Assembly (NCBI RefSeq): GCF_937770335.1
Contig: NZ_CALJHY010000003.1
Coordinates: 310,001-374,000 of the forward strand
Direction of reading: 5' to 3'
DNA: 64,000 nt
Source: an uncultured Glaciecola sp.
Lineage (GTDB): Bacteria > Pseudomonadota > Gammaproteobacteria > Enterobacterales > Alteromonadaceae
Below are positions 53,842 through 64,000 of the stretch, piece after piece (positions within the stretch are counted from its first letter, which is position 1; the number at the start of each line of letters is the position of its first letter). The translations under genes were made by a program, and so were the position numbers. Under the pieces are notes generated by a model. The model made no database searches, had not been told where the DNA came from, and was given only the letters and a program-made list of their open reading frames with translations.

Positions 53842-56319
53842 ATGGCAGAAATAACAACCGTAACACTAAACCAATTGAATGCGCTGACTCGAGGTTCAGC
53901 GGTTTCGGCTACCAGAAATAATGCCGATGCGAGCGCTGCACAAATCATCAACAACACTGCTGCAAAGGTCGTTGTAAGCCAAGTATCATCCAATACCGTG
54001 ACATTAACTAACCCGCAAAGTAGGCAGTCGGTGCAGTTGCCAGCAAACGTGCTGGCTAATTTAGGCAATATCAAAGCGGGTCAATCATTTGAGCTCGTTG
54101 GTATTGCCAATAAAGCGAATATCTATGCGCTTATTCCTACTCCTGTTGCTAACAGGCAAAGTCCAAACCCTGGCCAACAATCACGGTTACTTGCTAGCAC
54201 GAACATTAGCGTAAACGACAATCAATTAAATGCACTTGTTGGCAAGGCCTCAGCAAATGGCGATGTCAGTTTTAGTGGCAAGCCTGTTATTAATATATCA
54301 GGCAGGATCAGCGCAATTTCGGCTAATCAGGTTACCCTTAGTTTTAGCGTCCCGGGCTCAAACTTAGCCGTTCAACAAGCGCAAGTAACCTTAACTCAAG
54401 CACAAGCGAACAGTTTGACTGTGAATTCTAAGGTTAGTATTGCCGCTGACATAAGTGCTCAGCAAGCAAAGATAATATCGCTGTCCAGCACCTCCATACA
54501 AAATGCCCTTAGTGCAAATAAGCCAAATAAAATAATTAACTTGAGTTCGCAGTTAGCGCAATTAAACAATGCGGCGTTACCTAATAAGTTGATCAGCGCC
54601 TCAATTTTGCAACAGCTATCAACTAGTTCAGCGTTAATCAATCAAGGGCTCAATAATCGACAGAACAATGCATTATCCGGCTTAAACCAAGCCATTATTC
54701 CTTTAACTGATGCCAAACTATCTGACTTACCCAAAGCGCTATTAAGCTCACTTCAAAACGCGATTGCCAAAGTAAATACAACAGGGGCAAACCAAGTATC
54801 GCTGGTTATCGAGGGTACTGGCAATGCGAACACACTTAAACTCTCTGTGCTAGGAAACCTGAGTAAATCGTCCGTTGAGCTTAATGCAAATCAAATACGC
54901 ACACTGTTAGCAGGCGTTGATAGTAAAACCGTGGGGAGCAACAACTTGCTTGATACCACTAGGCCGCAGGTTACAAATACGCAATCAGGTGCGCGCTTAA
55001 GTGCGACTGGCGTTGATGCTAAAGCACAAGGATCAAGCCTGGGCAATGCTTCAATAGCAGGTGCACTATCGGGCACAATTGCAAAACAAGGCTTCATTGG
55101 GAGTCGCGCCGAATTAGGCGTAAATCAAGCAGGCAATCCGTCGGTAACAAACCCAGCATCAGATTTGCGTGGCACCAAGCCAGTAACAAGTGTCCCTGAC
55201 TTCAAAACTAACCTGTTGTTGGAGCAATTAACTAAGTTCATCAGTGCCGCTGCCCAGGGCTCTCAGTCTGCTAACACTCAAAATTCAACTATATTGACGC
55301 AGCTACTAAGTCAATTACCGAATACAAAACTAAGCTCGGCAATTGAACAATTAACCAATACAGGTGCAACACAAAAAACAAATTCGGCAAGCACTCTTGA
55401 TGCATTAAAGGCCCAAGTGCAGGCATTAAGCAAAAGCACATCAGCTCAGTCGACTAGTCAAACGCAAACTCTATCTAATATTATCAACGCATTGAATGCG
55501 GAAGCAGACATAGCTGAACTTAGCCCTGAAACGCAAACGCTGCTAAAAAACATTAGAGAACAATTGCCAACCGCATCAACAGCACTAGATGCCAGAGCAA
55601 TACAGCAGTTAGTTGGCGCGCCGTTAAATAATGCACCATTAAATGCTATGTCGCCTATCGCTGCTAGTAGTTTTTTATCGGGATTAGTGACATTGCTTCA
55701 GGTGAGCTTAGCATCCAAGTTGCAGCGACAGTCGAATAAACAAGCAAGCAAAGTGCAGGATCAAATTCCTGATATTATTAAATCCATAGTGCCAAATATT
55801 AAGAGCACTCAAAGCGCTAAGTTAATGCAAGACTTCAGACAGTTTGATGCTAAACACACACTGAGCGCCGAAGTCGCTAAGATGCTATTTAGTCACCAAC
55901 ATCACAAGCTCAATAGTATTGAGTCTTCATTGCATGGACAAGATCAGCTCTATTATGCCCTACCCAATATTTTTAATAAAAATGCAGACGATATTGAGTT
56001 ACTTATAAAGCGAGAAACCCGCCAAGAGAATGGTGAGAAAGATAATGAAGGTGGCTCGTCTTGGTACTTAACCATGAAGTTAGATATTGGTCCGCTAGGT
56101 CAAATACTGGCAAAAACACAGTTAAGAGATGATGAAATAAAGTTGCAACTTTATACGTCAACCACCGAGCTTAAAAATAAGGCGTTGGACATGCTACCGT
56201 TCTTGCAACGAAGACTGACGGCATTAGGCATTGATTTAATTGAAAAGTCTTGCCAATTAGGAAAAATCCCCAAGCAGCTCAAAAGCGAGCAGTATCACGT
56301 TTTTGAGACGCAAGTATAG
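53842..56319 (+). CDS. FliK-like flagellar hook-length control protein
   Basis: The 825-residue protein is Ala/Asn/Gln/Ser/Thr-rich over most of its length (low complexity, as in FliK rulers). A conserved C-terminal Flg_hook domain follows at about 720-815 (SWYLTMKLDIGPLGQILAKT, RDDEIKLQLYTSTTEL, MLPFLQRRLTALGIDLIEK). FliK proteins measure hook length and trigger the substrate switch at FlhB. The next gene, 12 bp on, is an FlhB-like protein, so the pair is meaningful. It is, however, outside a flagellar gene cluster. It is much longer than E. coli FliK (375). No signal peptide was seen. Confidence 0.8.
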   Translation: MAEITTVTLNQLNALTRGSAVSATRNNADASAAQIINNTAAKVVVSQVSSNTVTLTNPQSRQSVQLPANVLANLGNIKAGQSFELVGIANKANIYALIPTPVANRQSPNPGQQSRLLASTNISVNDNQLNALVGKASANGDVSFSGKPVINISGRISAISANQVTLSFSVPGSNLAVQQAQVTLTQAQANSLTVNSKVSIAADISAQQAKIISLSSTSIQNALSANKPNKIINLSSQLAQLNNAALPNKLISASILQQLSTSSALINQGLNNRQNNALSGLNQAIIPLTDAKLSDLPKALLSSLQNAIAKVNTTGANQVSLVIEGTGNANTLKLSVLGNLSKSSVELNANQIRTLLAGVDSKTVGSNNLLDTTRPQVTNTQSGARLSATGVDAKAQGSSLGNASIAGALSGTIAKQGFIGSRAELGVNQAGNPSVTNPASDLRGTKPVTSVPDFKTNLLLEQLTKFISAAAQGSQSANTQNSTILTQLLSQLPNTKLSSAIEQLTNTGATQKTNSASTLDALKAQVQALSKSTSAQSTSQTQTLSNIINALNAEADIAELSPETQTLLKNIREQLPTASTALDARAIQQLVGAPLNNAPLNAMSPIAASSFLSGLVTLLQVSLASKLQRQSNKQASKVQDQIPDIIKSIVPNIKSTQSAKLMQDFRQFDAKHTLSAEVAKMLFSHQHHKLNSIESSLHGQDQLYYALPNIFNKNADDIELLIKRETRQENGEKDNEGGSSWYLTMKLDIGPLGQILAKTQLRDDEIKLQLYTSTTELKNKALDMLPFLQRRLTALGIDLIEKSCQLGKIPKQLKSEQYHVFETQV

Positions 56320-56331
56320 TGATAAATTGAC

Positions 56332-56640
56332 ATGAAAGACGAGACTAAGAAAGCCATTGGACTGAAGTACAACACAGATAACAATAACTCCCCAACCGTT
56401 ATAGCAAAAGGCTTTGGAGGCTTGGCCGATGAAATTATTGAGCTAGCAAAGCAAAATGGCGTGATGATCCATGAAGACCCCTATTTAAGCGATTTGTTAG
56501 CTAGGATGGATTTAGGTCAAGAAATACCAGAAAAGCTTTATCATGTTATTGCTGAACTCATTGCCTTTTCTTATGTGCTGCAAGGCAAGTTTCCTGAGTC
56601 GTGGTCAAATGTTCATAATAAAATTGATTTTAAAGAGTAA
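56332..56640 (+). CDS. FlhB-like cytoplasmic protein (FhlB/EscU-YscU-HrcU family)
   Basis: The 102-residue protein corresponds to the cytoplasmic C-terminal domain of FlhB (AIGLKYNTDNNNSPTVIAKG, then FGGLADEIIELAKQNGVMIHE and PYLSDLLARMDLGQEIPEKLYHVI). The autocleavage motif NPTH of FlhB is not present; the corresponding place reads NNSPTVIAKG. It has no membrane segment. Stand-alone FlhB-like proteins can partly replace the C-terminal domain of FlhB in other bacteria. It lies 12 bp after the FliK-like gene, with GTGATAAATTGAC between them, and is presumably co-transcribed. Confidence 0.88.
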   Translation: MKDETKKAIGLKYNTDNNNSPTVIAKGFGGLADEIIELAKQNGVMIHEDPYLSDLLARMDLGQEIPEKLYHVIAELIAFSYVLQGKFPESWSNVHNKIDFKE

Positions 56641-56832
56641 TCATCTGATTATTTTAAAGCAACAAGCCAATCGCCCCTAACATTAAGACTGGCTAAGCTA
56701 ACCAAGGAGACGAAGGTTAACTTGTGATATGCGCATTGCACCGCAGTTTTAACTCAATAGATTGCATATGACTGTCATTAATAATACTCAGATTAACCCA
56801 GCTAGTAAAAAAGTAAAAACAGTTATAAAAAG

Positions 56833-56862
56833 CAAAAAAAATGGCTGAACAAGTCAGCCATT
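56833..56862 (-). terminator. Rho-independent terminator of recA
   Basis: AATGGCTGA (56840-56848) and its complement (56854-56862) form a 9-bp stem with a 5-nt loop. On the minus strand a run of Ts follows. It lies about 120 bp after the recA stop. The rest of 56641-56983 shows no gene, and in particular no recX; a second, GC-rich but imperfect hairpin lies near 56899-56936. Confidence 0.85.
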
Positions 56863-56983
56863 AAAAACTACCACTAGAGGGCAGCGCTAAATATATTATC
56901 GCTCCCCTACTTTATTTATTTACAAATAAGGGGGCGGTACATAAGCTCGGGAGAGCATCGAACTATAAATTACTACCTACGGT

Positions 56984-58126
56984 TTATTCTTCGTTTTCGT
57001 TTTCAGTTTCTGCATCGTCATCATCAGATTCTACTGCTACAGGTTCGTCAGCTTTTTTGGTTTTAGGCATCAGCAACTCAGCACGAATTAAACCTTCAAT
57101 TTCGTCTGCCATTTCTACATGCTCTTTCAAATAGTTAACAACGTTAGCTTTACCTTGACCAATTCGCTCGCCCTTGTAGCTGTACCAAGCACCCGCTTTT
57201 TCAACTAGTTTCTGCTTAACGCCCAGATCAATTAGCTCTGCTTGTTTACAGATGCCAGCACCATACATAATTTGGAATTCAGCTTGTTTAAACGGGGGGG
57301 CGACTTTGTTTTTAACAACCTTAACGCGTGTTTCGTTACCCACCACTTCATCACCGTCTTTAATTGCGCCTATACGACGTATATCTAAACGAACTGATGC
57401 GTAAAACTTAAGTGCGTTACCACCCGTAGTGGTTTCAGGGTTACCGAACATCACACCAATTTTCATACGGATTTGGTTGATAAAGATAACTAGTGTATTT
57501 GAACGCTTGATATTTGCGGTTAATTTACGCAACGCTTGAGACATTAGGCGTGCCTGCAAACCAACGTGTGAATCACCCATATCGCCTTCAATTTCAGCTC
57601 TTGGCGTTAACGCGGCTACGGAGTCAATTACGACGACATCAACAGCATTTGAACGTACTAACATGTCGCAGATTTCAAGAGCTTGCTCACCGGTATCAGG
57701 TTGAGAAACGAGTAAATCATTAATATTTACGCCTAATTTTTCAGCATAAATAGGGTCAAGGGCATGCTCAGCATCAACGAAAGCACAAACTTTACCTTTC
57801 TTCTGTGCTTCAGCGATAACTTGAAGTGTTAAGGTTGTTTTACCAGAAGATTCCGGACCATATACTTCAACAACACGGCCACAAGGTAAACCACCTATGC
57901 CTAAAGCGATATCGATAGTGAGTGAACCTGTCGATATTGCTTCAATGTCCAGTGCTTGGTTATCACCTAGACGCATGATAGCGCCTTTACCGAATTGTTT
58001 TTCAATTTGACCTAGGGCTGCTTCTAATGCACGGCTTTTGTTTTCGCTCATGCCGGTATCTTCTTTACCCGTTCTTCTCGCTGGTGCTGCTTTTTTGGTT
58101 TTTTCAGCTTTTTTTAACAAGGCCAT
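56984..58126 (-). CDS. recA: Recombinase RecA
   Basis: RecA forms filaments on single-stranded DNA, catalyses strand exchange and stimulates LexA cleavage. The 380-residue protein has Walker [11 protein letters not shown] (residues 90-99), the [15 protein letters not shown] region, the DNA-binding loop L1 ([15 protein letters not shown]) and L2 ([20 protein letters not shown]), and an acidic tail ([13 protein letters not shown]). The start used has AGGAG 7 nt upstream and adds 25 residues, rich in Lys and Arg ([20 protein letters not shown]), before the E. coli-like start [14 protein letters not shown]. If the inner ATG is used, the protein is 355 residues, close to E. coli (353). An SOS promoter lies about 200 bp upstream. 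Confidence 0.95.
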   Translation of the reverse strand: MALLKKAEKTKKAAPARRTGKEDTGMSENKSRALEAALGQIEKQFGKGAIMRLGDNQALDIEAISTGSLTIDIALGIGGLPCGRVVEVYGPESSGKTTLTLQVIAEAQKKGKVCAFVDAEHALDPIYAEKLGVNINDLLVSQPDTGEQALEICDMLVRSNAVDVVVIDSVAALTPRAEIEGDMGDSHVGLQARLMSQALRKLTANIKRSNTLVIFINQIRMKIGVMFGNPETTTGGNALKFYASVRLDIRRIGAIKDGDEVVGNETRVKVVKNKVAPPFKQAEFQIMYGAGICKQAELIDLGVKQKLVEKAGAWYSYKGERIGQGKANVVNYLKEHVEMADEIEGLIRAELLMPKTKKADEPVAVESDDDDAETENENEE

Positions 58127-58326
58127 TAAATTACTCCTAGGTGCATTTTATTATGTTTTAGTAAGCGCAGTGTCTACTTATAAAGAGATTCACATTGCTC
58201 GTTATTTGTTTAGCAAATAAGCTACTTACCAAACCGTTTTTTATGAGTGTTTTTTCGTTAGATATCGTCGCCATAAATCCCTTTCTACGTGGAGTTAAAC
58301 TAAGACACCTAATCATTTATATCGCA

Positions 58327-58354
58327 AGTATACTGTATAACCATACAGTTTCAA
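58327..58354 (-). promoter_or_regulatory. recA promoter with LexA (SOS) box
   Basis: On the minus strand: TTGAAA (-35, 58354-58349), a 16-bp spacer, and TATACT (-10, 58332-58327). The spacer contains CTGTATGGTTATACAG, a perfect match to CTGT-N8-ACAG, the LexA box. LexA bound here would block the promoter, and recA would be induced by DNA damage. Transcription would start about 190 bp before the recA ATG, leaving a long untranslated leader. The region 58127-58508 contains no other gene. Confidence 0.9.
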
Positions 58355-58508
58355 CACTGAATTTAAAAAAAATCTTAACTTAATGAATTTATTCGTTTTT
58401 TTGTTTATTGCATACCGTTTTTAAGTTATTAAAGTAATAAGCGAATGTATAAAATGACAAGTTTTGGCGTTTTATACAGTGTTTATATAAACATTAACTA
58501 AAAAAGAG

Positions 58509-59090
58509 TTACGTGTTAACTAGGCTGACGATCAGTTCTTTTAACGCGAGATTAATTGCTTGCTCTCGAACTTGTTGTCTGTCACCACTAAAACAGCGTG
58601 AAAAACAACGAGTATGGATGTGATTACTGTATTTTTTCGCCGAACCGTTTGAAGGCAGGGTACCTAAAGTATTGACTTGTTCAGGTTTGACTTCATTGCT
58701 CTTAAGCGCAATAGCAAACCATACCAAACCAACCGGTTTAGATACTGTACCGCCCCCAGGACCCGCAATTCCACTAATGGAAACGCATAAATCAGCGCCA
58801 CTTTTGTTTAATCCCCCTTCGGCCATTTCGCGCACGACTTGTGAAGACACCGCACCAAATTCAGCTATCGTGGCTAAATTAACACCCACTTCTTCGTGTT
58901 TCGCTTGGTTAGAATAGGTAACCCATGATTTATCGAACCATTGCGATGAACCCGCAACGTCGGTAATCGCGAATGCGACACCACCGCCTGTGCATGACTC
59001 AACCGACGTTACTGTTTTGTCTTTAACAAGAAGCTCATCACCCAGTTTTCGAGCGAGCTCTCGAACACTTTTTATAGTTAAGTTTTGCAA
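58509..59090 (-). CDS. pncC: Nicotinamide-nucleotide amidohydrolase PncC (CinA C-terminal domain family)
   Basis: PncC hydrolyses NMN to nicotinate mononucleotide in NAD recycling. The 193-residue protein is of the CinA C-terminal type. The active-site motif is VTSVESCTGGGVAFAITD (about residues 27-44), followed by YSNQAKHEEVGV, SISGIAGPGGGTVSKPVGLV and GDRQQVREQAINLALK. It is upstream of recA, a conserved order in gammaproteobacteria, but recA has its own SOS promoter in between. It is divergent from mutS with 91 bp between. Confidence 0.93.
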   Translation of the reverse strand: MQNLTIKSVRELARKLGDELLVKDKTVTSVESCTGGGVAFAITDVAGSSQWFDKSWVTYSNQAKHEEVGVNLATIAEFGAVSSQVVREMAEGGLNKSGADLCVSISGIAGPGGGTVSKPVGLVWFAIALKSNEVKPEQVNTLGTLPSNGSAKKYSNHIHTRCFSRCFSGDRQQVREQAINLALKELIVSLVNT

Positions 59091-59181
59091 TGTCTATTTA
59101 TATCCCTGTGGTTTTCATTACAATGGCAGCACATAATAAAGACAAGCTGAAGTTGTCACAACAGAAACCTGTTTAAAACGC

Positions 59182-61839
59182 ATGCCAAATAATAAAAACA
59201 ATAAAGTGAAAGAAAGCCCTCCGGCAAATACACCGATGATGACGCAATATCTAAGGATAAAGGCGGAGCATCCGGATATTCTGCTGTTCTATCGCATGGG
59301 CGACTTTTACGAGTTGTTTTTTGATGATGCAAAGAAAGCATCTAATCTTCTTAATATATCGCTCACTGCGCGCGGCAAATCGGGTGGCGACCCAATTCCA
59401 ATGGCTGGCGTACCTTATCATGCTGCCGAGAACTATTTAGCGAAATTAGTTAAAATGGGCGAATCTGTCGCTATATGTGAACAAATAGGTGACCCCGCCA
59501 CCAGCAAAGGGCCAGTGGAGAGAGCTGTTCAGCGCATTGTAACTCCTGGAACAGTTACTGACGAAGCGTTATTAGACGCGTCGAAAGACTCGGTTTTATT
59601 AGCGATCACCAAAGTAAAAGAAGTCTATGGACTCGCTTCAATTGATATCACTAGCGGTCAATTCATGATTTTTGATGCGCAAAGCGATGAGGCTTTTCAA
59701 GCAGAACTTCAGCGTATTCAGCCTGCCGAAATTTTGTATCCCGAGCAATGTTCATTTTTTCATTTAATCCAAAACTGTAAAGGCTTAAGACGTCGCCCAC
59801 AATGGGAATTTGATACCGACACAGCAAATTTAAAGCTCAATACACAGTTCGGCACAAAAGAACTGGATGGTTTTGGTATTAATAGCAATGCTGTCGCCAT
59901 CGGCGCTGCAGGATGTGTTTTACAATACGTACAAGAAACTCAGCGCATTGCCCTGCCGCATTTACGCAAAATAAGTCAATACCGGGCTGACGAATCAGTA
60001 TTGATGGATGCCGCGACACAACAGAATTTGGAATTAACCAGAACCTTGTCGGGTAGCACCGAAAACACCTTATTTTCAGTCTTAAATAATACAGCTACTG
60101 CAATGGGAAGTCGGTTATTGCAACGTTGGCTGCATCGCCCCATTACCGATAAAAACACACTTTTATTTAGGCAAAACACCATCGCTGATGTGCAACATCA
60201 TGACTATTCCATACTCCAAGATTTTCTCAAGCAGATTGGTGATGTTGAACGAATACTAGCCCGTATGGCATTGCGTTCAGCCCGACCTAGAGATTTTTCA
60301 CGACTCAAGGAAGCTCTAAATATACTACCCGACCTGCAACAATGGTTACGTGATTCTATTCCATCGTCACAACATGACTCATTCAGTATATTTAGCCGTG
60401 ATATTGCTGAGTACCCAGATGTTGCTGCGCTATTAAACAGAGCCATTGTCGACAATCCACCGGTTGTATTGCGCGACGGCGGTGTTATCGCTGAAGGTTA
60501 TTCTGAGGAACTTGACGAATTACGTGCGCTCTCAAAAGGCGCGACGGACTTTCTTGACCGACTAGAACAAAAAGAGCGTGAACGAACTGGTATTCCAACA
60601 TTAAAGGTGAATTACAATCGAGTGCATGGATTTTTCATTGAAGTGAGCCATGCCAATACCGATAAAATTCCGCCCGATTATGTTCGTCGCCAAACGCTTA
60701 AAAACAACGAACGTTACATTATTCCTGAACTTAAAGCGCACGAAGACAAGGTACTAACAAGCCAAAGTAAAGCATTGGCGCTAGAGAAGAAACTATACGA
60801 CGCCTTATTTAATGATATAGCACCGGAACTGGCGAGCTTAATGCAAAGCGCTGTGGCGCTGGCTACTTTAGACGTGCTGACAAATTTTGCTGAACGAGCT
60901 GATACGCTGAATTTGCATCGCCCGCAGTTAGTCGAACAAAACATCATTAACTACAGCGCAGGTCGTCATTTGGTGGTTGAAGAAGTGATGAACTCACCCT
61001 TTATCGCAAATCCGTTGTTCATGGACGACAAAACGCGCATGCTGATGATCACCGGCCCAAACATGGGTGGTAAGTCGACTTATATGCGCCAAACTGCGCT
61101 TATTGTATTACTGGCTTATGTTGGCTGCTATGTGCCAGCGCAAGAAGCACAAATTGGACCGATAGACCGTATATTTACCCGCATTGGCGCTGCTGATGAT
61201 TTAGCCTCAGGGCGCTCAACCTTTATGGTTGAAATGACCGAAACCGCAAATATTCTAAATAATGCAACCGCCAACAGCTTAGTGTTAATGGACGAAATTG
61301 GTCGTGGAACCAGTACTTATGATGGCTTGAGCCTTGCTTGGGCATGCGCCCAATGGTTATCTGAAAAACTGCATGCGTTCACGCTGTTTGCCACTCATTA
61401 TTTTGAGCTCACTAGTTTGTCAGACAGCATTGTGACGATTACTAACGTGCATTTAAGCGCAGTTGAACACAATGATGAAATTCGCTTTATGCATCAGGTT
61501 CAACAAGGTGCTGCGAGTAAAAGCTATGGTTTACAAGTCGCTAAATTAGCGGGTGTTCCTAAGCCTGTTATTGATTCGGCAAAACGCAAATTAGCTGAAT
61601 TAGAATTACTTGATGTGGTTAATACGAGTAATGAAAGCGGCACTGCACAGCGCTCTGATAGCAAGCAGTCTCATACTAACCAACCAGCATCTAGGCTAAA
61701 AAACGAAACGCAATTGAGTATGTCTTTTGAAACTCCAGAGCATTGGTTGGATCAAAAAATAAAACAAATTGATATTGATGATCTGACGCCAAGACAAGCA
61801 TTAGCATTACTTTATCAATGGCGAAAAGAACTTAAGTAG
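59182..61839 (+). CDS. mutS: DNA mismatch repair protein MutS
   Basis: MutS recognises mismatches and small loops and recruits MutL. The 885-residue protein has the mismatch-binding N-terminus [20 protein letters not shown] then [15 protein letters not shown], with the conserved Phe-x-Glu (DFYELF) that intercalates at mismatches. The core and clamp contain [14 protein letters not shown]. The C-terminal ATPase has Walker [13 protein letters not shown] (about residue 625) and Walker [17 protein letters not shown], then FATHYFELT. The C-terminal tail (LYQWRKEL) is the usual tetramerisation segment. No strong ribosome site precedes the ATG. It is slightly longer than E. coli MutS (853). Confidence 0.95.
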   Translation: MPNNKNNKVKESPPANTPMMTQYLRIKAEHPDILLFYRMGDFYELFFDDAKKASNLLNISLTARGKSGGDPIPMAGVPYHAAENYLAKLVKMGESVAICEQIGDPATSKGPVERAVQRIVTPGTVTDEALLDASKDSVLLAITKVKEVYGLASIDITSGQFMIFDAQSDEAFQAELQRIQPAEILYPEQCSFFHLIQNCKGLRRRPQWEFDTDTANLKLNTQFGTKELDGFGINSNAVAIGAAGCVLQYVQETQRIALPHLRKISQYRADESVLMDAATQQNLELTRTLSGSTENTLFSVLNNTATAMGSRLLQRWLHRPITDKNTLLFRQNTIADVQHHDYSILQDFLKQIGDVERILARMALRSARPRDFSRLKEALNILPDLQQWLRDSIPSSQHDSFSIFSRDIAEYPDVAALLNRAIVDNPPVVLRDGGVIAEGYSEELDELRALSKGATDFLDRLEQKERERTGIPTLKVNYNRVHGFFIEVSHANTDKIPPDYVRRQTLKNNERYIIPELKAHEDKVLTSQSKALALEKKLYDALFNDIAPELASLMQSAVALATLDVLTNFAERADTLNLHRPQLVEQNIINYSAGRHLVVEEVMNSPFIANPLFMDDKTRMLMITGPNMGGKSTYMRQTALIVLLAYVGCYVPAQEAQIGPIDRIFTRIGAADDLASGRSTFMVEMTETANILNNATANSLVLMDEIGRGTSTYDGLSLAWACAQWLSEKLHAFTLFATHYFELTSLSDSIVTITNVHLSAVEHNDEIRFMHQVQQGAASKSYGLQVAKLAGVPKPVIDSAKRKLAELELLDVVNTSNESGTAQRSDSKQSHTNQPASRLKNETQLSMSFETPEHWLDQKIKQIDIDDLTPRQALALLYQWRKELK

Positions 61840-61861
61840 CTTTATCGCGCGTTCTTTATTG

Positions 61862-61916
61862 CCCATTTATAACCCATTTATAACCCATCTATAACCCATG
61901 TATAACCCATTTATCG
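61862..61916. repeat. Five tandem copies of an 11-bp repeat downstream of mutS
   Basis: Unit CCCATTTATAA, five copies in series, two perfect and three with one or two changes. It lies 20 bp after the mutS stop. The rest of 61840-62237 has no gene; a -10-like TATACT occurs at 62046-62051 with a poor -35, a candidate for the pyrG promoter. Confidence 0.85.
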
Positions 61917-62129
61917 CGCATTCATCTCGCACTCATAGCCACTTCACCGCTATTTTTCCCCTATTTCACCGCTCTTGAACAACTCATCAATGGATTTTTG
62001 GCCACTGTCACATATTTTTCATTTACTATAAGGGTAGTTTTTTAGTATACTACTCCCCCATCAAAGCACGCCTTCAATGTGCTTAAGGATCCATGATCCG
62101 GCCTTCGATATAAGCTAATATTTAATTAA

Positions 62130-63866
<1,737 letters not shown>

Positions 63867-63892
63867 AATAGGATGACAATGGCTCACATGCT

Positions 63893-63915
63893 GCATCAAT
63901 ATTGATGCGATTTTT
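63893..63915 (+). terminator. Possible terminator after pyrG
   Basis: GCATCAAT followed directly by ATTGATGC, a perfect 16-bp palindrome, then GATTTTT. As RNA it could fold into a stem with a small loop, followed by Ts. The T-run is separated by two bases, so efficiency is uncertain. The last 85 bp of the window show no gene. Confidence 0.5.
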
Positions 63916-64000
63916 CATAATGCTTTACAGTTTATGTAATTGAGTCGTTTTCATTAAGTGCGTCATAACTCAAGTTATGCATCGTGTTCATGTAGTGCGT

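Noticed and set aside
56641-56983. recX downstream of recA
   Set aside because: The 343 bp after recA contain only a terminator and short hairpins; no RecX-like frame was found on either strand.
61862-61916. Replication-type iterons or a CRISPR array
   Set aside because: Units of 11 bp without spacers, no rep or cas gene nearby, and a chromosomal mutS-pyrG setting.

Overview
The window looks like a chromosomal segment of a marine gammaproteobacterium of the order Alteromonadales, probably near Alteromonadaceae. The inference rests on gene content (DUF3549 and DUF3301 proteins, Syd, QueF, PpnN, the mutS/pncC/recA block, a complete ccmABCDEFGHI operon followed by a FliK-like and FlhB-like pair), a moderately low G+C and protein sequences typical of that group. 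No rRNA, tRNA, CRISPR array, prophage or complete insertion sequence was seen.

Region 1 (1-11.5 kb) holds housekeeping genes: the end of an SLC13-type transporter, truC, a DUF3549/DUF3301 pair, a GNAT enzyme, a DUF3192 lipoprotein, syd, queF, a diguanylate cyclase, ppnN, an NAD-type isocitrate dehydrogenase and a ComEA-like secreted DNA-binding protein. Its most notable element encodes no protein. At about 2.74-3.05 kb on the minus strand is a CsrB/RsmZ-like regulatory RNA with about 20 GGA motifs, a terminator whose loop is GGA, and a GacA/UvrY-type 18-bp operator about 170 bp upstream.

Region 2 (11.5-42 kb) is one long minus-strand surface-polysaccharide locus. In transcription order it encodes WecB and WecC (UDP-ManNAcA), a large Wza-like exporter, Wzz, a decayed galU-like fragment, a pseudaminic acid set (PseB, PseC, PseF, PseG, a formyltransferase, PseI), a Wzx flippase, a possible nonulosonate transferase, a Wzy-like polymerase, several glycosyltransferases, a heparinase II/III-like protein, an epimerase, a PIG-L deacetylase, a small phosphoglycosyl transferase, a second formyltransferase, a WbpM-type dehydratase, Ugd and GalU. 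Three adjacent genes (wzy, a glycosyltransferase and an acyltransferase, 23.9-26.9 kb) carry seven single-base homopolymer indels between them. That is either local decay or poor local sequence. PseH, the usual acetyltransferase of the pathway, is absent, and a formyltransferase sits in its place. This suggests a 7-N-formyl pseudaminic acid.

Region 3 (42-64 kb) returns to core functions: a POT-family peptide transporter, a small membrane protein, galE, mlaA, the nine-gene ccm operon (cytochrome c maturation), the FliK-like/FlhB-like pair, recA with a clear LexA-controlled promoter, pncC, mutS and pyrG. Short tandem repeats lie downstream of icd and of mutS. A remnant of an IS3-like end lies between comEA and galU, at the edge of the polysaccharide locus.
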